A stretch of 64,000 nucleotides of DNA. It comes from Gorsachius magnificus. Lineage: Eukaryota; Chordata; Aves; Pelecaniformes; Ardeidae. Within the stretch, counting starts at the first letter, position 1. Each line of letters starts with the position of its first letter. Below, piece after piece: positions 51,701 through 63,700 of the stretch. Under the pieces are notes generated by a model that made no database searches, was not told where the DNA came from, and saw nothing but the letters and a program-made list of their open reading frames with translations. The stretch covers positions 67,012,054 through 67,076,053 of the forward strand of contig CM067081.1 of NCBI GenBank assembly GCA_034008185.1. Reading direction: 5' to 3'. The position numbers were made by a program, and so were the translations under genes.

Positions 51701-52858
51701 AATCTAAAGCTGAGGAGTCGCTAAGTGGAAAATTCAGTTCCTGCTCTACAGTCTACATGGAGAATTCAGTGCTTGTTGGGCAGGTACTTCAACCTCACTC
51801 TCTCACCGTCTCCAAATGGTGTTACACTGGCTCCACAAGATGGAGGGAAGGGACTGAGCAGAAAGTCTACCCTCTGCTGCATTTTTTCCCATTATCTGCC
51901 CTCTGTGGCCCCCCCATTCCCCTTCCCCTGCTTTCTACCTTTCTGACCTGGCCTTTGTGAGTTTGCCGGACGTATTTCCTGCAGAGCAGGGATGGTTTCT
52001 CTGCCTTTCTAAAAATGTTCTGTTCTCTATGCTGGTGAATAAACAGAATAACAGAGCTTATCTCATGATGTATTTTGTGTGTGTGTTAGGAGGGAAACAA
52101 AGGAAGGAAATACTAACTTTGAATTGCAAGCTTATATAAATTATGTTTCAGAAAGTACACCGGATACAAGCTAATGCATTAAAGAAAACAGAGGTTGTAA
52201 GGGAAATGTCAAGAAGCCTTAATAGGCAGGTGTTTCTGCTAAGGTTGTCTGCTGTTTCTCACTGTAAGGGTTGGTTTCCAGTCATTTACAGCTCTGCAAA
52301 AATGTCTTTCTGTTTGTGAGGTGTCACCTGAGTTCTTGATTTAAAGTTCGGCCAAAATAGCTGAGTTGTTCCCAGGAAGTCAGGGAACAAATCCACTGTG
52401 CTTTTCAAACATTGAAACAGACTTTTGTTTGAGAAGCTCAAGTGTCTCCATCCTTTAGTCAAGGACTCAGGCTTGACACTTAGAAGAGCAATGGCCTTTG
52501 TGTCAAGGAAATACCTTGAGAAAAATCTGCCTAAATCTCGGGTCACAGATGCGCAGTACTACTCAAGTCTGTTGTCAAAAATGTCCCACTTCATCCCAGG
52601 GCTGAGTGTGCGCTGCTCTGTGGTTGCAGAATGAGCTGCTCTAGAGCCAGGGCTGCCACCAGGGCTGTGGGCAGGAAGACTGCCTCATGGGGTGCGAGTG
52701 CCGCCTGTCGACAAGCAGGCAGTGCAGGCAAGCTGCCTGGCTCACCAGGCAGGACCACAGCCAAGAGAAGCAGCCACCTGAGGGAAGATGCTGAAAGATT
52801 GAGTGGGACATAGGGTAAGGGGGACTCGGGTTTGAGGATGAGGGGACCGCAATATTCA

Positions 52859-53076
52859 GGAAGGGATGGGGTGAGAACTGATTTGGTCATTTGTCCTAAC
52901 AGTATAAAATAAAAAAAAAAAAATAAAGCGCCAGGACTTTCTGAGCTGTTCTTGGAAGGGATGGGGTTATAACTGATTATAGAGAGGCATGAGAAGACTT
53001 GGGCTAAGCTGATGAGTAAAAAGTACAAGTTTTCGGAGAGTGAAGAGAGGCAGAGAAGACTTGGGCTAAGCTGATG
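52859..53076. repeat. cluster of short direct duplications
   Basis: GGAAGGGATGGGGT occurs at 52859-52872 and 52954-52967. A longer unit (GAGAGGCA followed by GAGAAGACTTGGGCTAAGCT) occurs at 52982-53014 and 53045-53076, a 63-bp period with one extra base in the first copy. An A-rich run (near 52910-52926) lies between the first pair. The block does not match a repeat family I know. Confidence 0.7.
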
Positions 53077-56000
53077 GCATAGCAACTGGAGCAAGGCAGG
53101 GGGTAAAGCTTGATGAGCAGGGCAGGCCCTGTCCATCAGAGCATGCTTCTGCTGCGACATAGAGCAGAAGCCAAAATGCTTTACTCTCAAGCAAAGGGTG
53201 GGGGAAAGGAAACCAGTATTTGCATAGAATGTGATAAATATGGCTGAGGGAAAGAGGGACAGCTGGTCCTCACAGTTAAATCAGGAGCCAAAGGAAAATT
53301 GAATACCTGCTTGTTACCAAAGCATCATTCATCCTAAAAAGATGAATTAAGAAAAGATCCCTAAACGAGAGGGGTGTCTTGCAAGCTGTCTTGTAACTAC
53401 GTATGCAGGTGTATGTGGCAGCAGAGAAAAGTCAGTAGAGCAAGAGTGCACTGGCAAACAGGCCTGTTCCCAATATTTACTTTTCTTGAATACGTGACTT
53501 TGTTGTCTTCATAATGTTCTCAGCTTTGTTGTACACAATGTCTCTGGTTTGTTGCTTCCTGCCTACCACTTGCTGGAGCTGGATCCCAGACTCAATAGCC
53601 AGCCCTTTGGAACAAGACGCTGTTGCCAAGATAACAAATGTTTTTCCCACCGTGGTCGGTTCAGAACAGAGCATTTAATATTTTTTTTTAAGCAGTGTTA
53701 ATGAGTGTTAATGGTTTGAAGTCAGGTGCTCAAGACTTTGCCTCTGAGTCTCTTCTAGCCAGCAGTGGGGAATCCTGGCTTTTAGTTTTGAGCCTGGAAG
53801 GGGGATGCATTCTGAATCATGCAACCACCCGATGTATTTGATCCAGTGGAAAATGAAGGCAGGCTAAAGACATCTTCTGGGCTGTCTTAGAGATGTGCTT
53901 TCCCTCATCAACTCCTCCACTCAAGTAAGCTTTGTCTTTTTTTCTAGGGGAATGATATTAAGCTCTGCTTATTGCCAGGTGTTGAGGCAGACGATTAACT
54001 GTGTGGAGCTGCCATCTAGATCTTCTCTGGGATCCCAGCTGAGCCTGTCTTTCCTTGTGCTCCTGGAGAGAAATCTGATTGATCCTCTGTCAGAGGCTTT
54101 AATTTTATTCCTGTTATGCAGAAATGTCAATAGTTTCTTGAAATATTATACAGATGTTGCATTTAGATACTCTGTGGGATCTAAGATTATGCTTCCACTG
54201 CAGAAGTATGCAGAAACTTCAGGACTCCTGGGGACTTCTACTGAGCAGGAGAAATAGCTCTTTAAGAGTCTTAATACTCTTCAAAATCCACATAAACTGC
54301 TGTGGGAACAGCTGTAGCACCTTTTTGCCTCCATTCAACTGCATTTAGGCTGTGTGACCCAAGGAGTCTGTTTTGCTACCTGATTGTTGTGGAACTTGGT
54401 TGCTATTAGATTTTATTTTGCTCAGTGACTAAAGATTAAAATAGTAGGAACTTTAAATGGGGAACAAGAAGGTGCTAAAATCAGTCTGGATCTCTCTCCT
54501 CCTCTTGCCTTTCAAATAAAGAAAGAGAAGGAAGAGGGGAAGCTTTAGTAAATCATGGAAATTTACTGTAGTGGGAAGTATATTGCTAACATAAAGCCCT
54601 GTTTGTCTGCAAGGATTATTCGGGCTTGCAAGGCAAGTGCTCAGATGTTGTTTATCAGTGTTGTCCTAACCCAGAGGCAAGAGTTAAGTAACGTGTGCTG
54701 AATGTGGGCAGTGGGGGGTCGTTTCTAGTATTCTACTGTGTTAAAATGACTGCTTAGCTTCTTTTGAAAGGAAGTAAGTGTTCCTTTGCATTTTTTTATG
54801 ATTATTCCTGTTTCCCCCTAAATATTTACTCTGCAAATTAGAGAGCTATTACAGTTTGTAAAAGAGAGGGGATATAGACTGTGAGTCGTGTTTAAATTTG
54901 TAATTTTGAAGAATAGCTTAAGATGACACATCTGGGTACCCATGTTCTTCATCCTCCTCAACATCCTTTTGTTATTATGCTAACAATCTTATACAGCAAA
55001 GCTGGTGTTTCCATGATTCAGCAATCCTGAATAAGGGATCCTGACATACTGTCCTGTTGATTTTTACATTGTCTGTCTTTTAAGGTATGATGATAACAAA
55101 TCGATGCACAGTATTTCTAAATGCCAGACAGTGCAGACAGCAGGCCTTGCAGTTGATGATTATCCAGACTGAAAATACAGCACGTATATTAAAAATGACC
55201 AGAAAATAGCAAACCCGAGCCCGTCTGCCTTGCATTTGCCTGTCGTTCCCATTTTGATTGCGATTGGCTGGCAAGGGCTGCTGCTGGCATTGCACAATTG
55301 GCTTAGATGGGGAATTACAAAACAGGAGCAGATCCCTTGATTGGGACTCGGTAGCACATCCAGCTGAGCACAGGCGAAAAAGAAAGGTCACCCGTACGCA
55401 AGGATTTGAGCGGGATCTCTCTCACAGATGTTTCCATTCCAGAGAAGCGCACCTGATCTCGTTTTTCTTATCTCTGACTTGGAGTCTTTAAATGCCGTAG
55501 GGATTTTTTGTTTTGGTGAATGTAAAAATGCACCTGGGAAGAAGTTTGCAACCTGGAGGCATATGAGAATTTCAGATGCGTGGAGCAATATCATGAAATG
55601 ATCAGAAGGATCTGTGTTTTTAAGGAGTGTTAAATACCAGTGAGGAAGGCAGGCGATTCAAACAGAAGGTTAAAAAGCAGATGCAAAAGGAAAGCAACTT
55701 GGCTTTGATTCTGAAATTATACTGAGAAGAGCATGAAGGAGGGATTCTATCAGCAGCAAAACAATGGAGAATCAAAGGGGTTTATTTTCCTCTGAAATAA
55801 TGTCAGTACAAGAAATGTAAAAACTCTGTTTCATTAAAAAAGAAGAATTCATTATGAATATGGTGTGAAGCTCTGTCGAACATATTTTAGGACTGCTGCA
55901 TCTGTGTAGTATAGCGCATCTTCGTCTAAACATCTCCAATAAAGAAGATTCTGCACAAAAAGGTCAAGCTACTTTTTTTTTTTAACTAGTTTTAAACTGC

Positions 56001-56085
56001 TTTTTTTAAGTGAGAGAAGCAGAGGAGCATCACTTGTATTTTTAATTAAACTTTCTCTTTTTTTTCTTTCCTTCTCCAAACTTAG

Positions 56086-56176
56086 TTTACGAGATGCTGG
56101 AATTGGATTTATTCTTGTCATAGATCGCAGACAGGACAAATGGACCTCTGTGAAAGCTTCCATACTGCGGATAGCA
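56086..56176 (+). CDS. MCF2L: MCF2L exon, CRAL-TRIO domain core strand and helix
   Basis: This is a 91-bp internal exon. The acceptor is a long T/C tract ending CCAAACTTAG before 56086 and the donor is ATAGCA|GTGAGT at 56176/56177. One base completes the serine codon split after the exon ending at 37079; the exon then reads LRDAGIGFILVIDRRQDKWT followed by SVKASILRIA and leaves in phase 0. The 'GFILVIDRR' stretch is the hydrophobic beta-strand of the Sec14-like fold, and 'DKWTSVKASILRIA' is the helix that follows it in MCF2L. The preceding intron is 19,006 bp. The next MCF2L exon, expected to continue the CRAL-TRIO domain, was not seen in the remaining 7.8 kb, so it should lie beyond the right edge. 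Confidence 0.95.
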
Positions 56177-56421
56177 GTGAGTACTGTTTTAATTTAACTC
56201 CTTAGAAAGATTTTTCACGTTGAACCTTCCTCTTATAAGTAGAAAAGCAGCTATGACTTTATTTCTTCCACAAAATGTTAGCTGATGATATATGACACAA
56301 GAAGTATCTGGTAGTGCTTTTGTATCCCAGCTGACTGGGACCGAGCATCATGTGTCTATGATGTGCTTTTAATGCAGTCTGCAGCTCAGAACATTGCCCT
56401 GAGAAGGCACTTGGAGAGCAC

Positions 56422-56438
56422 GTGTGTGTGTGTGTGTG
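56422..56438. repeat. (GT)n microsatellite
   Basis: An uninterrupted GT tract of eight units lies about 250 bp downstream of the MCF2L exon ending at 56176, followed by GCATGC-rich sequence. Confidence 0.9.
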
Positions 56439-56770
56439 CATGCGAACATGCATGGCGTGCAGCTATCCCAAGTGGGAACTAATATTTGCATGGGCAGCCT
56501 GTGCATCTCGTAGAGCTTTAGGTCCACCTTTCACTATTGAAGTGAGCTTCTGTTTTGGGAAGTGTTGAGGATGAGGGTCCTGATTTAGTTTACCATTTGT
56601 GAAAGGAATTCAGGTGTAAAAGCTGATCCTGTGGTGCTCAAATTAAAACAAAGGTTGCTTATGAGCAAGAAAATCTTGCCTACCTGCTATGATCAGTCAG
56701 CAGCACATGTGGTTACTTTCAATGTCCTTTTTAATTAATATTTTTTTAAATATAAAATAAGGATTAGCTT

Positions 56771-56787
56771 CCCCCCCCCCCCCCCCC
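56771..56787. repeat. C17 homopolymer
   Basis: An uninterrupted run of 17 cytosines. It is prone to sequencing and polymerase error, so the exact length is uncertain. The complementary G-run could form a quadruplex. Confidence 0.9.
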
Positions 56788-57548
56788 AAGTAGGAAAAGA
56801 CAGATTGATATTTATCATGTACTTACCATACTGTTTGTTTACTTCTGGGGGTTTATTTTCTTGTTATCCTTGCTTGAATTGTTAATGTTGATAATCTTTC
56901 CAGTAAGTGCTGAAAAACAGAGCTCTAAGCATCTTTTCTTTAGCTGAAAATATTAAGCTCTGTAAAATAAAAGTCAAACCAAAACAGTAAATGTCACTTT
57001 TGTGTAGCCCCATTTTGCCCAAAGAACTGTTTGTTTATTGTAAATTAAAAGGCATTTATTTAAAGGTTAATGTATCATTCCCACTATATGACTTTTTGTG
57101 AATTAATATATAATGGTATAATATTCCCACAATACAACTTTTTCCACAGTATAATTAGGGATGTTAAAATATTAAAAAATATACATAAATGGTAGCAAAA
57201 CTTGCTTTTGCAGCTCACTTTGAAATTTTGAGATGCAGCATTGAACAGATGCCAGTAGTGGAAACTGAGAGCAGCACAATTCAGGGTGGTTAAAAGGACT
57301 ATATCTCTGGAGTTTTTGAATCTCTAAAAAATCAATGCTGTAGTTTCTGTTTAAAGACAGATAAGTATTCCACATACGACAGTCCTTTTATTTATGTAAT
57401 TGAGGTGGTAGGGGGTGGGGGGCAACTACAGACATGTTACTTATAGCCATAATGTTAAAGGTTATGGTAACATTCCTCCAAGTGTGCATTATTTTGCCTA
57501 GAAGAACAATACACAGAACCTGAGTATCTATTCTGCATGATACGGGAT

Positions 57549-57566
57549 CCATCACTGCAGTGATGG
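57549..57566. repeat. perfect 18-bp palindrome
   Basis: CCATCACTGCAGTGATGG reads the same on both strands. It stands alone in intron sequence with no flanking repeat. Confidence 0.85.
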
Positions 57567-57757
57567 TGTTGGTGCCAAAGGCTTTGCCTGGAGAAGGGTG
57601 TTAAGTGCAGCGAGCTCTGTGGGTTGCAGTGCTGTTGATGGTGGGTTATTTTTCTTTTTTCTTCCTCTCATTCTTCTGTGAACTTTATTTAAAAGAGAAA
57701 TCATGCTTCCTATCTGAAGTCTAATCTGTTAGAGGCATGATCTATCTATGTATGATC

Positions 57758-57787
57758 ATATATATATATGCACACACATATATACAC
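57758..57787. repeat. compound (TA)n/(CA)n microsatellite
   Basis: A run of TA units passes into CACACACA and back to TATATACACA. This is simple sequence in the intron after the third MCF2L exon. Confidence 0.85.
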
Positions 57788-59786
57788 ATGCTTCTTTCAC
57801 TGAACTGCTTCAGCATTGGCTTTACATTGTGTCTGTGGATGTGTGTGGTGGTACTTCTCTTGGGCTTCTGCAATAGTCACATCATCCCTGAACACCTGAA
57901 AATTTTACCTTCCCATTCCAAAAAAATATGTAGTGACACATCCCTGTTTACAGTCTCCACCATTTCTTTACTATAATTTTTGCCATAAGTGAACTCTAAC
58001 TAGGTTTCTGCTGCCTGGTACTAAAAAAAACCGCAAAGCCAAGTATACATGATGCATATCTTGCACCAAAGTCACGAGGATTTCTCTGGGTTCTGCTGAT
58101 GGACAAAGATTTTTAAATGGCTCAAGGGTAACTACACTTCCAGTTCTTTGGTTTTCTTAACCGCCAGAGTTGTCTTTTGATGGTGATCAAGCATCTCAGT
58201 GTCATTTGAGCTGTCTAGATTGAACCTTATCTCTGAAAGCCTGGTATCTCTGGAAGTTTTGATTGCTTAACCTGAGTGCTGCGTGTGAGGATATGAGTGT
58301 CATGTTATTTGAGAATAGAGTTTTGGCTGTTGGCTCATTTGTACTAGGTCCTGAAGTGTCTTCCCAGGCATCTTTCCTGATTTTTCTATAATCACCCCAA
58401 AGGGGTTGACCCTTTTGATTTGTGAACTCAGAAATGCCAGCACAGGGTGCTACGGCTGGAGCACCTGCCCTTCACTAATATCCTGACAATTGTAAGGAAT
58501 ATATTTGTAAGCACTGAGGAGCTGCTAACCAGAAACTCATGCTAACATGTATTTTTTAAATAATTATTATTTTATGTTATTTCCAAGACTCTTCATGCAC
58601 AAATGTTTGGTTTGTACTAGGAGAGGTTAGAAGTATGTTTTGAAACAAAACTATTGAAAGGTTTTTTTGCTTCAGGCTGAAATTAATGTGGAAAAATCTT
58701 TATATATTACGACAAATTTCTAGGCTTCATTTTTCCTTCTTTGTTGTTAGGGATCATTTTCTTTCCTGGGACAGAAGATGAGCAATAACGAGTTGAATCT
58801 TTATTTCATGCTGATATACTTCAGGTTTGTTATAGATAGTTAAAGCTGTGAAGATGAGGTAAACCTATTTTTGCAGACATAGTGAAAGGGCAGTGGTTGC
58901 ACCGTTCACTCAGGATGACTGTGCTGAAGCACGTGTGGAACTGAAACCAAAGCCAGAGGCACTGGGCTGAAAGATGGCCCCTCTTTTCCTGGGACGTGAC
59001 CAAGAGACTGTGGCAAGCACATGCCCAGGCGTGCAGGATTTGCTGTTGTTACGCTCTACTTGGCAAAGTTGCAATGGGCAGGCAGCCCAGGAGGTTGTGT
59101 TTAGCCAGTGGCTTAAGAGCTAAAGTGAAGTTACTAGCCTAGTGCAGTCAAAAATGGCACATGTTTGGAGGGTCACCCATACTATCTGAGATAGGTGGGA
59201 TGGATAACCTAGAGACACTGCTGACTATTTAGAAACTTAGCTTCTAGATGGCTGTAAGTTGGACAGAATTTGTCCCTACTGTTCAGTCTCTAGGGAGAAT
59301 CTGGCCTGAGAGGTGAAGTTCTGGTAGAGGCGCCCAAAGCCAAGCTTTATGTTGTTAAGTGTGAAGTCTCAACAGTGAACTGTAATCTTTCTAGGGAGGC
59401 TGTAGAAAACTGGAAGGTGTTAAAAGAAAAATATAAAAGTTAGCCATTCCAAATTGTTCACTCTTATTACACTGTTTTTTGAAGATACAAAAATCCTCAT
59501 GTTTTTGCCCTGTGAGCTGCTGAGATTCTTCTAAATTCGTATTATAATATTATGTTTTCTGTTAAACATGGTATACAGAGATGCACAAGACCTTGCTGAA
59601 CTTAGCTCCTGTGGTTGAGCAAGTGGGTAGGCTCATGGAAATAAGGCATGGTTCCTGAATGAGGGTGCAAGGAGGAGCAGTCACATAGCTTGGTAAAACA
59701 GCTCCATATTGTCCCAGCTGAAGTCAGGTGAATGACAAACACCAGACAAATTGATCCCCTTTTCCTTTCCATGCAGTCAAAAGTTA

Positions 59787-59851
59787 CTTTTTTCCTCTCT
59801 CTTCCCTCCCCCCTTTTTTTTCTTTTTTTTTTTTTTTTTCTTTCCTTTCCT
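59787..59851 (+). repeat. 65-nt pure polypyrimidine tract
   Basis: All bases from 59787 to 59851 are C or T, with long T runs and mirror-like TTTCCTTTCC blocks. Such tracts can form triplex (H-DNA) structures. No AG-exon signature follows it, so it is not a splice acceptor of a recognised exon. Confidence 0.85.
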
Positions 59852-60429
59852 AATGTTATCATACCCAAACCAGCAATATTCAGTCCACAGTTGTAGGAGC
59901 AAGGCACATTACTAATCAATGTGTTCTGGGGTTCCACACTGCTCTGTTCATAGTTCCAGTGTGTTTTCTTAAAAAAAAAAAATGAAGTCTGTGTCATTAC
60001 ATTGTCTTTGTCTCGTTCTGTCATCATTGTCTTCCTCCACCTTGAGGGAAAGGTTGAAGTGCGAACTCAACCTTTTAGACAAACAAAGAACTGCATTCAA
60101 CACCATGAAAGTTTCACTCATAGCCGTCTGTCAGCCTCATATTGAAAGTCCAGGGAAAAATAAACTTCCTTAAACTTGGTGCTTAGGGAATAACGTATGT
60201 GTGGGCAACTGCTCTTGAGGAAGCAGTTGGTACAGAGGTCACTCGAGTGGTAGTGAGAAAGGTTTATCCAGTCACAAAACTTTGCAGCCCATTCTAAATG
60301 CAACAAGAGCTGGGTTTCATCCAACTTCTTGGGGAAGTTTGCTTCCTGATTTGCCCCCTTTGACTAAGGATGCATTGCATGCAGGTTTTGTGCCTTCTGT
60401 TTCATACTGCATTGTCCAGAGCACTGTTT

Positions 60430-60760
60430 TTCATAAATCAAAAAATAAAATCATAAATCAAAACACAGTCTTCACTGGAACAGAGGCTTAGCCCATTAAT
60501 TGCTTTGAAGAGTAGGGCCAAGACCTTTAGCTGGCAGGAGAAGACCAAAAGCTGATGGAGAGACTGGAGTGCTAATACCAACCTAAACCTTGCAGGAGCC
60601 AGGCAGTCCCAGTTTTGTGCCATCTGGAGTCTTATCATTGGTTTTACATCCAAGGTGAGAAACAATGAACTACAGTAATCTGACCTTGAGTTCTCTGACC
60701 TTGTTTGTAGAGAGATGTTGAATTTCTTACCAAGTTTTTGATGGAGAAAAGATGAGTTCA
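60430..60760 (+). mobile_element. probable ancient L3/CR1-type LINE fragment
   Basis: The order of motifs resembles the conserved 3' region of old amniote LINEs of the L3/CR1 type: 'AGGGCCAAGACCTTTAGCTG', 'GGAGTGCTAATACCAACC', 'CCAGTTTTGTGCCATCTGG', 'ACATCCAAGGTGAGAAAC' and 'AACTACAGTAATCTGACCTT'. Recall of that consensus (a pattern of 'GCAGTAATCCAATCT' after a 'CAAGG' block) is the only evidence. On the minus strand a frame with residues FKAINGL also recalls the C-terminal region of some LINE reverse transcriptases, so the orientation is not certain. Edges are approximate. Confidence 0.45.
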
Positions 60761-63700
60761 GTAACCAATGCTCCATGAAAGGCACTTTTTCATGTTGTGG
60801 ATAGGTATTTCCTGCTAGTCCAGTTTTTAGCTAGCTCTTTGCATCATGTCCTGAAAACTAATGACACTTAAAAATTTGTATGGGTTAAATTTTAAGAAAA
60901 TGCTCTTTTTTCAGCCCCAGTCATGTTTCTCATTTTTGCTTGCATTCAAAACAAGGCCAAGAACTTGATGGTATGATGAAGCTATAACAGTATTTGTATT
61001 AATTTTGTACCTATTGTTATGAATGATTCCAGTAAAAGATAAACTAAAAAGGTTATTTCAAGATGCTGTATGGTTTTGTCTTATTGCCTTGAATGTTTTG
61101 AGAATATTACATGTGCAGGCACTTTCACAGTTATCTTTTGTATAGTCAGCCATTTTTCCTTTTTATTACATGTTTTTTAAATATGTAAAAAGAGAGAAGT
61201 GAATCACTTATATGCTGAAAAGGGGATAGTAACATCACAAGCATTAAACCCAGATCTAATGCAAAACAGCTCAATGTTTTTAAAACTAGATTTCACACTG
61301 CCCTTTTTATGAATTGATTTAATTCAAGATTCTTTCTTGACAAGAAGCCTCTGTAAGAGACTTCATTCTAGCCAGGAATAAACAGTCTTGCATTAAAAAA
61401 AAAAGTACTTATTAGCTTATTTATATATAGAGGTATTTTGGAAAGAAGTGCCCTGTGGCTTACAGCATACTAGTAAGTGCAGAAGGCAAAACACCACCAC
61501 AGAGTTTGGTAATGTGAGTATATTGAAGCTCTTCATAAAATGAAAAATAGTGTTGTATTTTAAGACAGAACTACTAAAACTGAGTCAAGCGTTAGCTCTT
61601 TGATGGCTCGCATGGTTCAGGTATTTCTGAAAGCTGGCTGTTTACTTGGGAAGCAGAAGAAAAGGGATTGTAGGTTCCCTGTTTATCAGAGCAGCTTTCC
61701 TTTGCTGTGTAGGAGTATAAAAGACTTCTGAGCACTGGGGCAGCTGAGTGAATTGCTGTGTGGGATTGAACAGCAGACTGCAACTTTATTTTAAGTGCAT
61801 CTCTGTCTAAAAGGTATACATATCTAGCTACGTAATTCCTTTGTATACTAAATAAGCCCTAGGAGGAAACCTGAAATATGAAAAGTCAAAGGTGCTGGTT
61901 TTCTTTTCCAAAAGCTCAATTGCTGGTATTCCCTGCTGAAAGCTGTAGTGACTGGCTCCTGGTTGTAGACCTGGCCATCGCTCTGCTCCCGCGCTGCCTC
62001 TTCCGGGGAGCGGCAGCCTGGCAGCACTGCATCCTGTCTCAATGAGTATTGCGCTATTGTAAAGTATGCGTAATGGGACTTATTTCTCCTTTGAAAATGC
62101 CATCTGCCCAATAGCCTATAGCATATATGTGCTGTTTACAATTGCTGTCAGGCAGGAGTGTGTGGGATTGCTGCTCTGCCTCACTGGTGCAGGTAAAATT
62201 GTTAAGTGACTTAAATAGCTCCCTGTTGGCACGAAGAGAGCAAGACCACATTACACAGTGGAAGCCAATGATAGGAATAATCTCAGTATCCATCTTTGGG
62301 GAAATGCCATCCTTTCTTCCCCAAAAATAAGCTGCTGCCACACCTTACCAAGAACCAGGCAGGGACTGTTTCCTGCTCAGCCTTTGTGGTTCCTTACCAG
62401 GCATTCAGCATGGCGTCCTCTTCATTTGTGAGACAGCCTGCCTCTCCTTACTTCCCCCTGTTAGCAGCTGCTTAACTTCAAGGTCAGTACTGGTGCTACA
62501 GACAGCCTCTCTGTCATTAATATTCTGTGAAGGAAAGTGATAATTAATATTATATGCAACTAACTTAATTTTACATTTTGCCCTAAACCCAGCTGAGTTC
62601 AGTCTCTGTAAGTTCCCCCTTTTCAGAGGCATGGAGCATGTAGTGGAAAGCTCCCCATCCCTGAGAATCCAAGGCCTGAAATCAGGCAGGTCAACCTGCT
62701 CCTGAGTATTTATAAACTGATTTCCCAGAGGATTTAAGGCAGCTCCCATTTTGTCCAGCCAGTGAAAGTTCCCAGGTTCCAGATTTGGGATACTCATAAG
62801 GCAGCAAAGATCCCAGTGTATTGGAAAGCTCTGATTTAAGGGCTGTGCTGTATATAAATTCCTGGTTTGGTCAGATTTATTTCAAAGCTGATAACTATGT
62901 GCATGTCTACATCTTTTTCTGTATCTTTGGAATCTGCACTGGCCTGACTGGATGGGGAAGTGAAGGAGATAAGCAGGTAGAAAACTAACCAAACAAGTGC
63001 CAGTGATGATGCAAGTGAGATGAAATATATGGGTTGGGCTAGAATAGAAGAGGGGCTACCCTAATTTTCATAGAGGATACCAAAAATGTGACAGTGTTTT
63101 TTTCCCCCCCGGTCTCATTTGTGTAGGCATTAAATGGGTTGAAGTGCAGTATTTGAGACAAGATGCTGGGGGAGCAGTTGCTATTAATTAAACTAGTAAA
63201 GAAAGACACTTCTGAAAAAAATTTTTCAAGTACACAAACCCTTCAAGTCACAATGATGTTCAGTGATGTCACTAAAACAGTCCTTGAAGGCAGTTTATTT
63301 TATGACACTACTAAGCATACAAGAATACTTATTTTTGTGCTTAACACTTGGCACAGCATTGTTGAGAACTCATGGTTTGCTCTGCCTGCTTAGCATACAA
63401 TGGCATCATACAAGTGTGCTGCTGGACTGGAAAGGAGATTATTGCTGCTGTTCTCTCTTGTTCAGGGTGAAGTTGACTGGTTGCTAAAGTTCAAATGCAT
63501 CCAAGGAGTGTCTCTTCCATCATATCATTGTCTCTGCAAGTCACCAGGGCTTTAGAAAGAAAAAAAAATGTTTGGAAAATAGTAATATTTGGGCAGTGAA
63601 GATAAAAGCTCAGATAAACTGGAATAGCTGGCACTGGTCCAGCATTGTTTACTGTAGCAATCCTCCAGTTTTTTGTTGTCGTTTCGCAAAGGTCAATTTG

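Larger units (their letters stand above)
42649..56085 (+). other. MCF2L intron, long right part
   Basis: Apart from the doubtful CR1 fragment near 45.6 kb and the duplications near 53 kb, no feature was recognised. The section 52.6-52.8 kb is G+C-rich and gives a 199-codon minus-strand frame that crosses a homopolymer and looks like chance. About 55.15-55.45 kb is a CpG-containing block with ATTGGCT (reverse CCAAT) matches, of unknown meaning. The intron ends in a T/C tract and CTTAG at 56085. Confidence 0.55.
56177..60429 (+). other. MCF2L intron after the third exon
   Basis: This part holds microsatellites, the C17 run, the 18-bp palindrome and the polypyrimidine tract. The next MCF2L exon, expected to continue the CRAL-TRIO domain, was not found. 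Confidence 0.6.

Noticed and set aside
52591..53190. 199-codon minus-strand open frame
   Set aside because: It crosses an A-rich run, giving a stretch of phenylalanines, and a cluster of duplications. It is leucine/proline/serine-rich with no recognisable motif and no splice context.
62405..62797. 130-codon minus-strand frame
   Set aside because: It has mixed composition without a motif, no splice borders matching an exon, and nothing around it that suggests a gene.
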